DNA of 64,000 bases from CALWOS01 sp963595735 (GCA_963595735.1 CAVBJJ010000005.1:1-64000); one strand, 5' to 3'; counted from the stretch's first letter, positions 31,501 through 40,716 are shown. Notes: generated by a model not told the origin, from the letters alone. Made by a program: numbers and translations.

Positions 31501-33903
31501 CAGCTTCACGCTGGTCAGGCTGGACTGACGGAACGCGCCGTCCTCGATCTTCTTCAGGGTAGAGGGGAAGGTAACGGACTTCAGAGCGCCGTCCTTCTGA
31601 TGGCCGGCAACCTGCATAAAGGCTGCATCGGCGATGATCTCGGTACCCTCGGGGATCGCATAGGATGCCTCAGTGCGGCCAACGGGGTAGCGGATCAGCT
31701 TCGTGCCGTCCTCGTTAAAGAGGACGCCGTTCTTGGCGGAGAAGTAGGGGTTGGTCTCGTTGACCACAAAGTTTTTCAGATTCTGGCAGCCGCGGAAGAC
31801 ATTTTCAGTCACCTGCTTGGGAGCCTCGGCGGGCTTCTCGGCTGCGTCGGTGTTGGAATTCTCGCCGGGAGCCAAGCCGTCGGGCAGCTGGACATCGCCG
31901 CCGGTCATGTTGTCGCTGGGACGCTGGATTTCCTCAATCGAACGAACGCCCATGTCTTTCAGGGTGTCGGGCAGCATTACGGTTTCCACGGCGGCGCAGT
32001 TGTTGAAAGCGTTCATGCCCAGCGTGGTCACCTGGGTGTTGCTCAGGTCGAGAACAGTAATACTGGACAGACCGGCGCAGCCCTCTCTGGCGATGTACTG
32101 CAGCTTGCTGGGGAACTTCACCGCAGTGAAGTAATAGTTGCTGGAAGAATAGTTGCCATACTGATAGCCACTAAAGCCCATGGCCTCTTCGCCGATACCG
32201 ACGACATCAAAGGTGAAGTCCTGCTCGCCCTTGGTCAGGGTGACGGTGTCGGGCAGCTCCAGCGTACCGGAACCGTTTTGACCGACATACTTGATCTCAA
32301 CCGTACCGTTCTTTTCGCCCTCGGGCATGGTCAGCACGCGGTACTCGATATTATTGGCGTCGGTGAAAGAGAGAATGGAGGTGCCGCCGTCTTTTTCCTG
32401 AAGCGTGATATTGCCGCGTTTGCTTATGTCAGCTTTTAACATTTCACTCCATGTCGCATTATAGGCGGCAAGGGTGTTGGCGGGGATGATCACGGTGACG
32501 AAGGAGTCTTTGCCGCAGCCCGCAAAGGGATACCGCTTGTCGAAGCTGCTGTACTCATAGGCCTCCATGGTGGGAGCAGTGGTGCTCTGGAAGGTCACGG
32601 TCTTCAGCGCGGTGCAGCCCTCGAAAGCGCGCCGGCCGATTTTTTTAACATCCCCGGGGATGTTAATGTTCTCCAGCGCTGTATCGCTGTAGAACAAAGA
32701 ACTGCTGATCTCCGTCAGATTTGCAGGCAGGGTGACTGTTTTCAGATTCGGGTTGTTGCCGAGCGCAGAACTGCCAAGCACAGTATCCTCGCCCTCAAAG
32801 GTGACAGATTTCAGGTTCCAAACCCGGGTGTGGAATCTTCCCACATAATTAAAAGCCATTTTTTCAACGGTTTTGATTTCTTTGGGAACGATAATGCTGG
32901 TGATTTTGGAAACGGACTCTGCATCCGTGACCTCCATGTAGCTTCCATTGCCGCAGAATGCACCTTCTGCCACACCAACGACATCATAGGTCTGGTTGCC
33001 ATCCTTGTACTGGGTGGGCAGAGTGATGTCGCCGCCGTCACCGGTGTAGCCCTTGATCCAGGCCTGGTCATCGCGAATTTCAAAGGAGAAGCCCTCCTGT
33101 GCGGCAATCACCGGATCGGTGGAGCAGAAGGTGACATAGATCGTGTGCTTGTCCTGCACATTGGTAAAGGTGTAGCTGTTGTTGGTGAAAGAAACAGACT
33201 CGCCATCCACCAGCACCGCCTTGACCTGATAGCCATCGGCGGGGGTGAAGGTAAAGGTCTGGCTTTTGCCCTTTTCCACCTTGACCTTGTCTGCGGGAGA
33301 GATCGTACCATTGCTGCCTGCGGTGGCAGTGATGGTGACCTCGTTGGTGTTGTAGGCGGGGTCAGCCAGGTCGGCGTCGATGTCGGATTTTACAGATGCA
33401 TTATAGATTTCATAATAATCGATTTCCGTCAGGAGATCGTCAAAGTTATCGCTATAAGCTTTCTTGCAGTGCAAAGTCACTCCATCGGTGCCGTACAGCA
33501 TATTCTCATCACAGATGTTGGGGACATCGCCGTAAAAGTAAAGATTTTCCAAATCAGACTGTCCATCAAATGCATACGCACCAATAGACTTCACAGTAGA
33601 AGGAATGACAATGTTTTTAATTCCGCCGGTGTTGGAGCGGTCGGTATCAAAAGCAGAAGCATCAATAGACTTCACAGTGACCCCGTCAATTGCGGCGGGG
33701 ATCACAACATTGGTATCCTCGCCGGTGTAGCCGGTGATGGTATTTTTCTCAAACTTAAATGCACTCTCGGCGGTCGGCGCCGGTGTTGTCTTTGCCGGGT
33801 CGAAGTCGGAGGCAGCGCCTGCACCGATGGTGAGTCCGGCCGTCAGAGACAGGATCAGGCTCAGCGTCAGAATCAGAGACAGGCTCTTCTTTGCAAACTT
33901 CAT
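28597..33903 (-). CDS. Giant BspA-type leucine-rich-repeat SLH surface protein (1768 aa)
   Basis: A secreted, wall-anchored protein. Signal peptide (1-31); an LRR_5 cap (about 45-150); an InlB-like repeat (about 184-258); a long series of BspA/TpLRR leucine-rich repeats (about 270-1050) with recurring SIGEYAF/IxxxAFxxC patterns; a Gly-rich linker with CGGNC (about 1112-1124); two copies of a domain also found in the neighbouring giant and in the uptake-operon Ig protein (about 1170-1365 and 1378-1575); and three SLH domains (1590-1768). BspA repeats usually mediate adhesion. AGAAGGG precedes the start. Its signal peptide and C terminus closely match the gene at 34401-40565, so the two are paralogues; the last 488 bp of coding sequence are identical in both. 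Confidence 0.9.
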   Translation of the reverse strand: MKFAKKSLSLILTLSLILSLTAGLTIGAGAASDFDPAKTTPAPTAESAFKFEKNTITGYTGEDTNVVIPAAIDGVTVKSIDASAFDTDRSNTGGIKNIVIPSTVKSIGAYAFDGQSDLENLYFYGDVPNICDENMLYGTDGVTLHCKKAYSDNFDDLLTEIDYYEIYNASVKSDIDADLADPAYNTNEVTITATAGSNGTISPADKVKVEKGKSQTFTFTPADGYQVKAVLVDGESVSFTNNSYTFTNVQDKHTIYVTFCSTDPVIAAQEGFSFEIRDDQAWIKGYTGDGGDITLPTQYKDGNQTYDVVGVAEGAFCGNGSYMEVTDAESVSKITSIIVPKEIKTVEKMAFNYVGRFHTRVWNLKSVTFEGEDTVLGSSALGNNPNLKTVTLPANLTEISSSLFYSDTALENINIPGDVKKIGRRAFEGCTALKTVTFQSTTAPTMEAYEYSSFDKRYPFAGCGKDSFVTVIIPANTLAAYNATWSEMLKADISKRGNITLQEKDGGTSILSFTDANNIEYRVLTMPEGEKNGTVEIKYVGQNGSGTLELPDTVTLTKGEQDFTFDVVGIGEEAMGFSGYQYGNYSSSNYYFTAVKFPSKLQYIAREGCAGLSSITVLDLSNTQVTTLGMNAFNNCAAVETVMLPDTLKDMGVRSIEEIQRPSDNMTGGDVQLPDGLAPGENSNTDAAEKPAEAPKQVTENVFRGCQNLKNFVVNETNPYFSAKNGVLFNEDGTKLIRYPVGRTEASYAIPEGTEIIADAAFMQVAGHQKDGALKSVTFPSTLKKIEDGAFRQSSLTSVKLLAGVEYGSYVFDISTNLKTVEVQDGVTAIPEKAFWACSALTDINFPDSVKTIGESAFERTGLTTIDLNKVEYIGNYAFYGAKFQKLTIPAQTKSGTGAFMNCRDLTDVTIADGATELGRYMFYYCTSMKNVTLPESLQTINEFALAYCAGMENLTIPNSVTTIGGYAFRNCLDLKEITLPTGLKNMGNFVFADCEDLTTVTFPDNIGVTSVPKGTFYECLNLKTVTLGDSISSTEPLSFYSAGWYNGFKVTVNANQPEEFFFRNEFDTCFIDLGASVSDNEDKATDEMTYIWLNTTEGENGLKVYTFKAKASGGGCGGNCGGGGAADEDGFATYTMEQSTTLNFNYAAKDNGNPSVERMASLKAMLPTVITVNTKTGDNGAEKTVANYSLSDLESLAQNDTKGYQYVGMRGWAVMATTEYVPLTQLLGGESFGPGDKLVITSDDYVFTITYEDLQKASSFFPDAQSKNEKKDNRTTTNPQDASAVLALSWNTSPIEEGDNNDQAAVNRVARTAYKSTNLRFACGLDAESYNAMTDNCEENDKESTFCSGYRLLQRVQSLTVVHAKSGGNGGNTGDKTPVMTINTKAGENGTEKTVASYTTSDLETMAKANKGTQGYQYISKQGWSVMAATEYVTLNQLLDGESFGSGDSLVVKASDDATYTVTYDELQKHSSFFPNAQSVAGTRDTSGAVDVDPILALTWDTGTIGDDDANDQAALDRVAQSATNSGKLRFAFGLNADEYTAMTDFNDDSAKFCRGQRLLNEVVSITVVQAKNSGGNGGNGGGTTIVVPTPKDFTDVPKNSYYADAVDWAVKQNITTGTSSTTFSPDENCTRAQVVTFLWRAAGSPESTANVAFTDVKADAYYAKAVAWAVENKITTGTTDTTFEPEAVCTRAQVATFLWRAAKSPAATAENPFADVKDDAYYAKAVAWAVEKKITSGTDANHFSPDENCTRAQIVTFLFRNANSSK
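28605..29092. repeat. Exact 488-bp direct repeat, copy 1
   Basis: By base-by-base reading, this segment is identical to 34406-34893 (offset 5801). It encodes the three SLH domains of the upstream paralogue. Identity ends abruptly at both sides (mismatch at 28604 and at 29093), while sequence beyond is only paralogous. Confidence 0.93.
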
Positions 33904-34053
33904 AATTTGCTTTTCCCTTCTTTCTCAATAATTTTTTGGGGGGCTTTGGCGCAATTGCCCGTGTTTCCGGCAAGCTGCGCCCGCGGGAAATCTCTCTTTC
34001 TTTGCAAGACCACATCCTTTCCGTTTCTTAAAGATAGAGATTTGCATACTTCC

Positions 34054-34073
34054 GCCGCACAAACACCCACGGC
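34054..34073 (-). other. Leader motif shared with the paralogous giant gene, copy 1
   Basis: A 20-nt leader segment (minus strand GCCGTGGGTGTTTGTGCGGC) matches 18 of 20 bases of one in the leader of the other giant (40717-40736), at a similar distance from the promoter. Its ends are complementary (GCCG and CGGC), so it may be an RNA element. The surrounding 33904-34190 is an unusually long leader, about 290 nt, with no recognised riboswitch. Confidence 0.4.
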
Positions 34074-34195
34074 CGGGCGGGGTCGCGGGTCAGGTGGGTG
34101 GAGGGGCGAACGATGCGCTCTGTAATTGTATACAGAACGCCCCTGCGCCGAGAACATCGACACAGGTGATTTTGCTCCTTGCGAAATCTATTATA

Positions 34196-34224
34196 AAGAT
34201 ACCGAGAATGGGAGATTTTGTCAA
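34196..34224 (-). promoter_or_regulatory. Promoter of the 1768-residue giant gene
   Basis: On the minus strand, TTGACA (34224-34219), 17 bp, TATCTT (34201-34196). A TATAAT follows at 34195-34190 and could serve with a different -35. Confidence 0.6.
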
Positions 34225-34238
34225 TGGATATGTGCAAG

Positions 34239-34265
34239 AAAGTATATTGTTATTAAAATGACGAA
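34239..34265. promoter_or_regulatory. Conserved element upstream of the giant gene, copy 1
   Basis: An AT-rich block reading TTTTAATAACAATATACTTT on the minus strand is repeated exactly upstream of the other giant gene (40882-40909). It lies about 15 bp upstream of the -35 box, in the place of an UP element or activator site. Confidence 0.55.
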
Positions 34266-34321
34266 CCTGAAAATAAGTTAAAAACTGTTTTTGAGACAGA
34301 GACAGGCGGGGGGAGCAAAGG

Positions 34322-34353
34322 AAAAAATCCGGGGCAGCTGAAGCTGCCCCGGA
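34322..34353 (-). terminator. Terminator of the 2054-residue giant gene
   Basis: TCCGGGGCAGCT (34328-34339) pairs with AGCTGCCCCGGA (34342-34353). Six Ts follow on the minus strand, within 80 bp of the stop codon. Confidence 0.88.
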
Positions 34354-34400
34354 CGGGGTGTACTATAAATTATTATTATATAGTAGCTTGTGTTCTTGCC

Positions 34401-37400
34401 TTACTTGCTGTTGGCGTTGCGGAACAGGAAGGTGACGATCTGTGCACGGGTGCAGTTCTCGTCGGGAGAGAAGTGGTTGGCATCGGTGCCGGAGGTGATC
34501 TTCTTCTCCACGGCCCAGGCAACGGCCTTGGCGTAGTAAGCATCGTCCTTCACATCGGCGAAGGGATTCTCCGCAGTGGCTGCGGGGGACTTGGCGGCAC
34601 GCCACAGGAAGGTGGCGACCTGGGCGCGGGTGCAAACGGCTTCCGGCTCAAAGGTGGTGTCGGTGGTGCCGGTGGTGATCTTGTTCTCCACCGCCCAGGC
34701 GACAGCCTTGGCATAGTAAGCATCCGCCTTCACATCGGTGAACGCAACATTTGCAGTGCTCTCGGGAGAGCCGGCGGCACGCCACAGGAAGGTAACGACT
34801 TGGGCGCGGGTGCAGTTCTCATCGGGAGAGAAGGTGGTGGAAGAGGTACCGGTGGTGATGTTCTGCTTCACCGCCCAATCCACGGCGTCTGCAAAGTAGC
34901 TGTTCTCGGGAACATCCGTGAAGCCCTTGGGCGCGGGAGTGGGAGCGGGGGTGACTGTACCGCCACCGCCGGTGCCGCCGCCACTGCCGCCGCCGCTGTT
35001 GCTGCCGGCGTGGACAACGGTCAGGCTCTGGACGCGCTGCAGCAGACGATAGCCGCTGCAAATTTCTGCGTCAAAGTCCTCGCAGTTGTCGGTCATGGAG
35101 TCATAGTCCTTGGCGCTCAGGCCGCAGGCGAAGCGCAGGTTGGTGGACTTGTAGGCGGTCTCTGCCACGCGCTCCACGGCCTTCTGGTCGGTGGCGTCGG
35201 TGGACTCGATCACGCCGGTGTTCCAGCTCAGTGCCAGAACGGGCTTGGCCTCGACAGCACCGTCTGTGTTGCGGGCGTTCTGCTTCTCGTTTTTGCTCTG
35301 GGCATTGGGGAAGAAGCTGTTGGCCTTCTGCAGATCCTCATAGGAGATCGGGAAGGTGTAGTCGTCGGCAGTCACGACCAGCTTGTCGCCGGGGCCGAAG
35401 CTCTCGCCGCCCAGCAGATCCTCCAGGGTGACATACTCGGTGGCGGCCATGACAGCCCAGCCCTTCATGCCAACGAACTGATAGCCCTGGGTGTCCTTGT
35501 TGGCCTTGGCCAGGGACTCCAGATCGCTCAGGGTGTAGCTGGCAACGGTCTTTTCCGCGCTGTTGCTGCCGGTCTTGGCGTTCACGGTGATCACCGTGGG
35601 CAGCTTCTCCTGCAGCATGGCAAAACGGGTGGGGTTGCTTGCCTTGATGCTGGCGGCGGACTGGTTGTCGTCCCGCACAGCGTAGTTGAAGACGGGTCTG
35701 GAGCTCTCGGACATGGTGAACTCGGCCAGCTCGCCCTCCGCGACGCCGTCACCGCCGCCGCAGTTACCGCCGCAGCCGCCGGCGGAAGCCCGGGCGCGGA
35801 AGATATAGGTGCAATAGCCGTTGTCGTTGTGACGGGTTCCCAGCCAGTCATAGACGATCTCCTGACCGTCCTGGTTGAGGATCTGGTTCTCGCCCAGGTT
35901 GATGAGGTAGGCGTCGAACTCATTGCGGAAGAAGTGCTCCTGGGGCTGATCGCAGTTGACGGTGAAGGTCATGTTCTTGTTCCAGCCGGTGGCGTAGAAG
36001 GCAACGCCCTCGGTGCTGCTGATGGAGTTGCCCAGGTTCAGGGTCTCGAAGTTCAGGCACTCGTAGAGGGTACCCTCGGGAACGGTGGTGACCTTCATGT
36101 CATCGGCAAAGGTCAGGGTCTTGAGGTTCAGGCAGTCTGCGAATACATAAATGCCCAGCTCCTGCAGGCTTTCGGGCAGGGTGACATCGGTCAGCTTGGT
36201 GCAGTTCCGGAACGCGCCGTCGCCAATGGCGGTCACGCCGTTCAGGGGCAGCGCCGTCAGGCCGGAGCAGTAGCCCAGTGCATAGTCGCCGATCTCCGTG
36301 ACCTTGGTCATGGACAGATCGGTCAGCTTGGAGCAGCGCCAGAACATGAACGGCGCCAGCTTGCTGCCCTCGACCACGGCCTTGGTCAGGTTGGCGCAAT
36401 CCATGAACGCGCCGTCGCCTATGGTCTTGACGGAGGCGGGAACGGTGACCTCGGTCAGGCCGGCATAGTAGAACGCGAAGGCGCCGATGCTCTCGACCCG
36501 GTTCAGGTCGATCTGCTTCAGGCCGGACTCCTCAAAGGCGCTCTCGCCAATGGTCTTGACGGAGGTGGGCAGCTGGATGGCTTCCAGTGCCTTGCAGCCC
36601 CAGAACGCATCCTCGGGGATGGCGGTCACGCCGTTTTCCACGGTGACATTGACCAGTTGCTTGCTGCAATCGAACAGATAGCGGCCCAGCTTTACATTGG
36701 CGGGCAGGGTGACCTCGGTCAGGCTGGACTGGCGGAATGCGCCGTCCTTGATCTCGGTCAGGGTCTTGGGGAAGCTGACCTTCTGCAGGGTGCCGGTCTG
36801 GGCGACGGTGGCAAACTGCATGAAAGCGCCTTCCTCGATGACCTGGGTGCCCTCGGGGATCGCATAGGTCTCGTCAGTGCGGCCAACGGGGTAGCGGATC
36901 AGCTTGGTCTTGTCCTTGCTGAACAGCACGCCGCCTATTGCGCAATAGGTGTTGTTGCCGTCGGCAACAACAAACTGCTTCAGGTTCTGGCAGCCGCGGA
37001 AGACATTCTCCATCTGGATGGCGGCGGTCTCCTCCTCGCTGCTTTCGGGGGTCTTGTTGGTCTCGGCGCCCGGCTGCAGGCCGGTGCTGCCCAGATCCAG
37101 ATTGCCGTCCGTGGAGGGGGTGGAGGACTCGTGCTTGAGCTCCTGTTTGGAGGCGCCCAGCGTGGTCAGTGTGGCGGGCAGCTTCACGGTCTCCATGGCG
37201 GTGCAGTTATTAAAGGCGTAGTTGCCGATGGACTCGACCTTGGTATTGCTCAGGTCGATCTCGGTGGCCTGCTCCAGCATGGCGCAGCCCCAATCCTTGA
37301 TGTAGGTCAGGCTGCCGGGGAAGCTGACCTTGGTGAACTGATACTTCTGGGGGGTGTGGACGCCGTCATAGCCCAGGGCGTACTGGCCGATACCGGTAAC

Positions 37401-40400
37401 GGTAAAGGTGATGCCGCTGCTGGTGACGGTCTCGGGGATGGTCAGGGTCTTTTCGGTGTTGGTGGCAAAGGTGACCTTTTCCACCTCGACCAGCTTTTTG
37501 GCCTGATCCACAACGCGGTAGTCAATGCCGCCCTCGGTGAAACGGGTCAGGTACAGGTCGCCGCCGCTCTGCTGGAGGGAAACACGGCCGGCGACATCCT
37601 CGCTGGCGTCCAGCATGGCTTTCCAGGCGGTCTGGTAGGTGCCGGCATTGGGCACGATGGCCGTGACGGTGCAGCCGACGAAGGGATAATGCTTGTCAGA
37701 GGCGATGCCCTCGGCCAGCATTTCCGGCGCAGCGGCACTCTGGAAGATGACGCTGTTGAGCTTGGTGCACTCGGCAAAAGCGCTGCCGCCGATCTGGGTC
37801 ACGGTTTCGGGAATGGTGATGGTCTCCAGGGCGGTGTCCTTGCTGAACAGGCCGCTGGGGAGCTGCTGGAGCTTTGCGGGCAGGGTGATGGAGCTCAGGC
37901 TGACATTCCGGCTCAGGGAGCTGGCGCCCAGAACGGTGTTTTCACCCTGGAAGACGATCTCGCGCAGGGCGCTGATCATCTCGCCGCCGCTGGTCTTGCC
38001 GCAGTAGTTAAAGGCCAGGGGTTCCACGGTCTGGACAGAGGCGGGAACGGTGATCTTGGTGATCTTGGCCAGTGCGGAGAAGTCGGAGTGGCACAGGCTG
38101 TCGGTGGCGGAGAAGGCTCTCTCGGCAACGCCGACAACGGGGAAGGTCTTGTCACCAAAGGTGACGGTCTCGGGCAGGGTGATCTCGCCGCCCTGACCGG
38201 CATAGCTGTTGATGTAGGCAACGCGCTCGTTCTTTTCGTTGTGGCGCAGCTCATAGCCATACTCGGGGCGGGTGGTCTCCACCTGAATGGTCAGGTCGTC
38301 CTGCACATTGCTGGCCTTGTACAGACCGGTGGAGGCGTCCACCAGCTCTGCGCCGGTCACCTTGGAGACAACATAACCGGTGTCAGGCAGGATCAGGAAG
38401 TAGAAATCGCTGGCGTCCGCGGCGGGGAAACGGATGTCCTCCACGGCGGAGAGACGCACGGCGCTTTTGTTCACATTGCCCTTGGTGTAGCCCTTGCCCT
38501 CGGCGGAAACGGTGATGTTATCGCCGGTGAAGGTGACAAAGTGCTTGGGGCTGGTGGGCGCGGTGTTGCCGGTCACGCTGGGCAGACCGCAGTCCAGGCA
38601 GGTGCGCACCTGAATGCTGCCCTGGGTAAAGTCCACAACGCCATAGTTGTGACCCTTGGCGGGGATCCGTGCGCTGGGCAGGGGGTGATCCCGGTACTGG
38701 TCGCTGAAGGTCTCACCGCAGCCGGGGCAGATGTAGCAGTCCTGGGTGTAGCCGTCGTGGAGGCAGGTGGCGTCCTGCTTGGTCACCGCCACAGCGGCAG
38801 CGGTGTGAGGGCACTCCGCGGTGAAGCTTGCCTTGGTCAGCTGCACATAGTTGCCCAGGTCTAAGGAAACCGTCAGGAAGTAATGCAGCGCCACACGGTC
38901 GCCGGCCTCCACGGGGAGGTTCAGGTTAAAGGTAGTGGCCTGATAATCGGCATAGTAGGTCACATTGTTGATCTGTACCCACAGATGCGCGCCGCCGTTG
39001 GCGCGGCCGTTCAGGTTCAGGAAGCCGGCTTCCTTGGCGGTGATGGTGATGGTGCTGGCGGTGGTTCCGGTCAGCTCCACTTCCTTGTCCTCGTTCACCG
39101 TCCAGGGGGTGGCGGCATCGTTGACCACGGTGGCGTGGGCGTTGACATCCTTAAAGAAAGCCAGGAAGTCGTCCACCGTGCCGCAAACGGAGCATTTGCC
39201 ATCGGCATCCGGCTTGTGGCCGGCGGCGGGGACATCTCCCGCAAAGGTCTGCTTGCAGACGGAGCAGGTGTAGTTTGCCAGACCGGTGGCCGTGCAGGTG
39301 GGCTCCTTGGTCACCTGGAGCAGCTCACCCTTGGTGTGGGGCAGTTTGGCAATGACCTGACCCTTGGCGGTCACGGTATTGCAGTCCAGGCAGTAGGTAT
39401 CGCCGGTGTAGCCCTCTGCGGTGCAGGTGGCGTCCTTGGCGTTGCGCAGCTGCGTGTTCTCATGGGTGCAGGAGGGAGCCTGCCAGGACAGGATGGGATA
39501 GCCGTTGTTCAGGTTGCCGTTGTCCGCGAGGAAAGCCGCGCCCAGCGTGGTGACAAAAGCGGCGGCTTTCATGTCGGCTTCGGATTTGACAGCGCTGGTG
39601 CCCAGATCCTTGTAGCTTGCACCGCACTTTGCAGAGCCGGTGAGATAGTAGCAGTTTTCAACGGTATCATTGTAATTGTAACCGATGATCGCGCCAACAG
39701 CAGAGGTGTTGTAGGCTTGTCCGGTGACTTTACCGATGCTGTAGCAGTTTTGAATGGTCACAGAAGCGCTTGTGCCATGAGAACCGACAATACCGCCGGT
39801 GCCGTCGTTGGTGCCTGCTGTTGTGACAGCGCCGGTGTTATAGCAGTTTTTTACCAGATTGTCAGCCGCTTTACCGCTTGCGATCGTACCGACAATACCG
39901 GCAGCGCCGTTGGACTTGGAACCAATGCTACCACCGTTGATATCGCCGGTGTTGTAGCAATTCTGCACGGTGCAGTTGCTGATCTTACCAGCAATGCCGC
40001 CAACATCTTTACCGGTGATGGAGGTGATATTGGCTTTGTTACCCAGATTTTCCAGTGTGGAGTTGGTGGCAGTTCCCACGATTGCAGCGGATTGCTGGGT
40101 CACGGTCATTTCACCATCCACCACCAGATTTTTCACGGTGGCATTACTGATACAGCCGAACAGACCCTTGCAGGTTCCATATTCGTAGGAAACATTCAGG
40201 CTGATGGTGTGGCCATCGCCATTAAAGGTGCCGCTGAAGTTGGCGGAATTGGAACCAATGGGTGTCCAGTTGTCTGCCACGGTGATGTCCGCAGTCAGCT
40301 GGAAGTACTGGTCGGCGCAGTTCTCGCCTGCGTTGACCTGGGTTGCCAGCGCGCGCAGATCTGCCTCGCTGGTGATCTGATAGGGGTCGTCAGCGGTACC

Positions 40401-40565
40401 GGAACCGCTGAAACCGGTCAGGCTCATGGTAGCCGCAGGTGCGCTTGCATCTTCGGCTGCGTCTGTGTCATTGGCCGCGCCTGCGCCGATGGTCACACCG
40501 GCCAGCAGGGAGACGACCAGACTCAGCGCCAGGAGCCAGGACAGGCCTTTTTTTGCAAAATTCAT
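34401..40565 (-). CDS. Giant GLUG/BspA leucine-rich-repeat SLH surface protein (2054 aa)
   Basis: A secreted, wall-anchored paralogue of the adjacent giant. The signal peptide (1-31) differs from its neighbour at few positions. Then come a GLUG/M26-type repeat block (about 42-355), a region with CxxC pairs of the kind frequent in gut Firmicute surface proteins (about 365-468 and again near 595-650), a BspA-type LRR array (about 765-1545), a linker with CGGNC (about 1600), one copy of the domain shared with the uptake-operon Ig protein (about 1655-1855), a Gly/Pro linker and three SLH domains (1885-2054). GAAGGAGAC precedes the ATG. The extra N-terminal module and the single shared domain distinguish it from the neighbour, which has two copies. 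Likely roles are adhesion or ligand capture. Confidence 0.9.
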   Translation of the reverse strand: MNFAKKGLSWLLALSLVVSLLAGVTIGAGAANDTDAAEDASAPAATMSLTGFSGSGTADDPYQITSEADLRALATQVNAGENCADQYFQLTADITVADNWTPIGSNSANFSGTFNGDGHTISLNVSYEYGTCKGLFGCISNATVKNLVVDGEMTVTQQSAAIVGTATNSTLENLGNKANITSITGKDVGGIAGKISNCTVQNCYNTGDINGGSIGSKSNGAAGIVGTIASGKAADNLVKNCYNTGAVTTAGTNDGTGGIVGSHGTSASVTIQNCYSIGKVTGQAYNTSAVGAIIGYNYNDTVENCYYLTGSAKCGASYKDLGTSAVKSEADMKAAAFVTTLGAAFLADNGNLNNGYPILSWQAPSCTHENTQLRNAKDATCTAEGYTGDTYCLDCNTVTAKGQVIAKLPHTKGELLQVTKEPTCTATGLANYTCSVCKQTFAGDVPAAGHKPDADGKCSVCGTVDDFLAFFKDVNAHATVVNDAATPWTVNEDKEVELTGTTASTITITAKEAGFLNLNGRANGGAHLWVQINNVTYYADYQATTFNLNLPVEAGDRVALHYFLTVSLDLGNYVQLTKASFTAECPHTAAAVAVTKQDATCLHDGYTQDCYICPGCGETFSDQYRDHPLPSARIPAKGHNYGVVDFTQGSIQVRTCLDCGLPSVTGNTAPTSPKHFVTFTGDNITVSAEGKGYTKGNVNKSAVRLSAVEDIRFPAADASDFYFLILPDTGYVVSKVTGAELVDASTGLYKASNVQDDLTIQVETTRPEYGYELRHNEKNERVAYINSYAGQGGEITLPETVTFGDKTFPVVGVAERAFSATDSLCHSDFSALAKITKITVPASVQTVEPLAFNYCGKTSGGEMISALREIVFQGENTVLGASSLSRNVSLSSITLPAKLQQLPSGLFSKDTALETITIPETVTQIGGSAFAECTKLNSVIFQSAAAPEMLAEGIASDKHYPFVGCTVTAIVPNAGTYQTAWKAMLDASEDVAGRVSLQQSGGDLYLTRFTEGGIDYRVVDQAKKLVEVEKVTFATNTEKTLTIPETVTSSGITFTVTGIGQYALGYDGVHTPQKYQFTKVSFPGSLTYIKDWGCAMLEQATEIDLSNTKVESIGNYAFNNCTAMETVKLPATLTTLGASKQELKHESSTPSTDGNLDLGSTGLQPGAETNKTPESSEEETAAIQMENVFRGCQNLKQFVVADGNNTYCAIGGVLFSKDKTKLIRYPVGRTDETYAIPEGTQVIEEGAFMQFATVAQTGTLQKVSFPKTLTEIKDGAFRQSSLTEVTLPANVKLGRYLFDCSKQLVNVTVENGVTAIPEDAFWGCKALEAIQLPTSVKTIGESAFEESGLKQIDLNRVESIGAFAFYYAGLTEVTVPASVKTIGDGAFMDCANLTKAVVEGSKLAPFMFWRCSKLTDLSMTKVTEIGDYALGYCSGLTALPLNGVTAIGDGAFRNCTKLTDVTLPESLQELGIYVFADCLNLKTLTFADDMKVTTVPEGTLYECLNFETLNLGNSISSTEGVAFYATGWNKNMTFTVNCDQPQEHFFRNEFDAYLINLGENQILNQDGQEIVYDWLGTRHNDNGYCTYIFRARASAGGCGGNCGGGDGVAEGELAEFTMSESSRPVFNYAVRDDNQSAASIKASNPTRFAMLQEKLPTVITVNAKTGSNSAEKTVASYTLSDLESLAKANKDTQGYQFVGMKGWAVMAATEYVTLEDLLGGESFGPGDKLVVTADDYTFPISYEDLQKANSFFPNAQSKNEKQNARNTDGAVEAKPVLALSWNTGVIESTDATDQKAVERVAETAYKSTNLRFACGLSAKDYDSMTDNCEDFDAEICSGYRLLQRVQSLTVVHAGSNSGGGSGGGTGGGGTVTPAPTPAPKGFTDVPENSYFADAVDWAVKQNITTGTSSTTFSPDENCTRAQVVTFLWRAAGSPESTANVAFTDVKADAYYAKAVAWAVENKITTGTTDTTFEPEAVCTRAQVATFLWRAAKSPAATAENPFADVKDDAYYAKAVAWAVEKKITSGTDANHFSPDENCTRAQIVTFLFRNANSK
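34406..34893. repeat. Exact 488-bp direct repeat, copy 2
   Basis: Identical to 28605-29092 in the same orientation. The absence of even silent changes across three SLH domains points to recent duplication or gene conversion. Recombination between the copies would delete 5.8 kb and fuse the two giants. Confidence 0.93.
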
Positions 40566-40716
40566 TTTGCGTCTCCTTCTCTCAATGTATTTTTGGGGAA
40601 CGGGTGTGCGGCGGTCTGCTTCCGGGCAGCGCCGCGTTCGCGGGGGATGGGGATGTGCGATCCAAACACCTCCTTTTTACCGGGAATTCACAATGCATAT
40701 ATTTCGCGTTTGTACT

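Noticed and set aside
28597..40565. CRISPR array or tandem DNA repeats in the giant genes
   Set aside because: The repetition is at protein level (LRR and SLH units) with variable DNA; there are no equal-length repeats with spacers.
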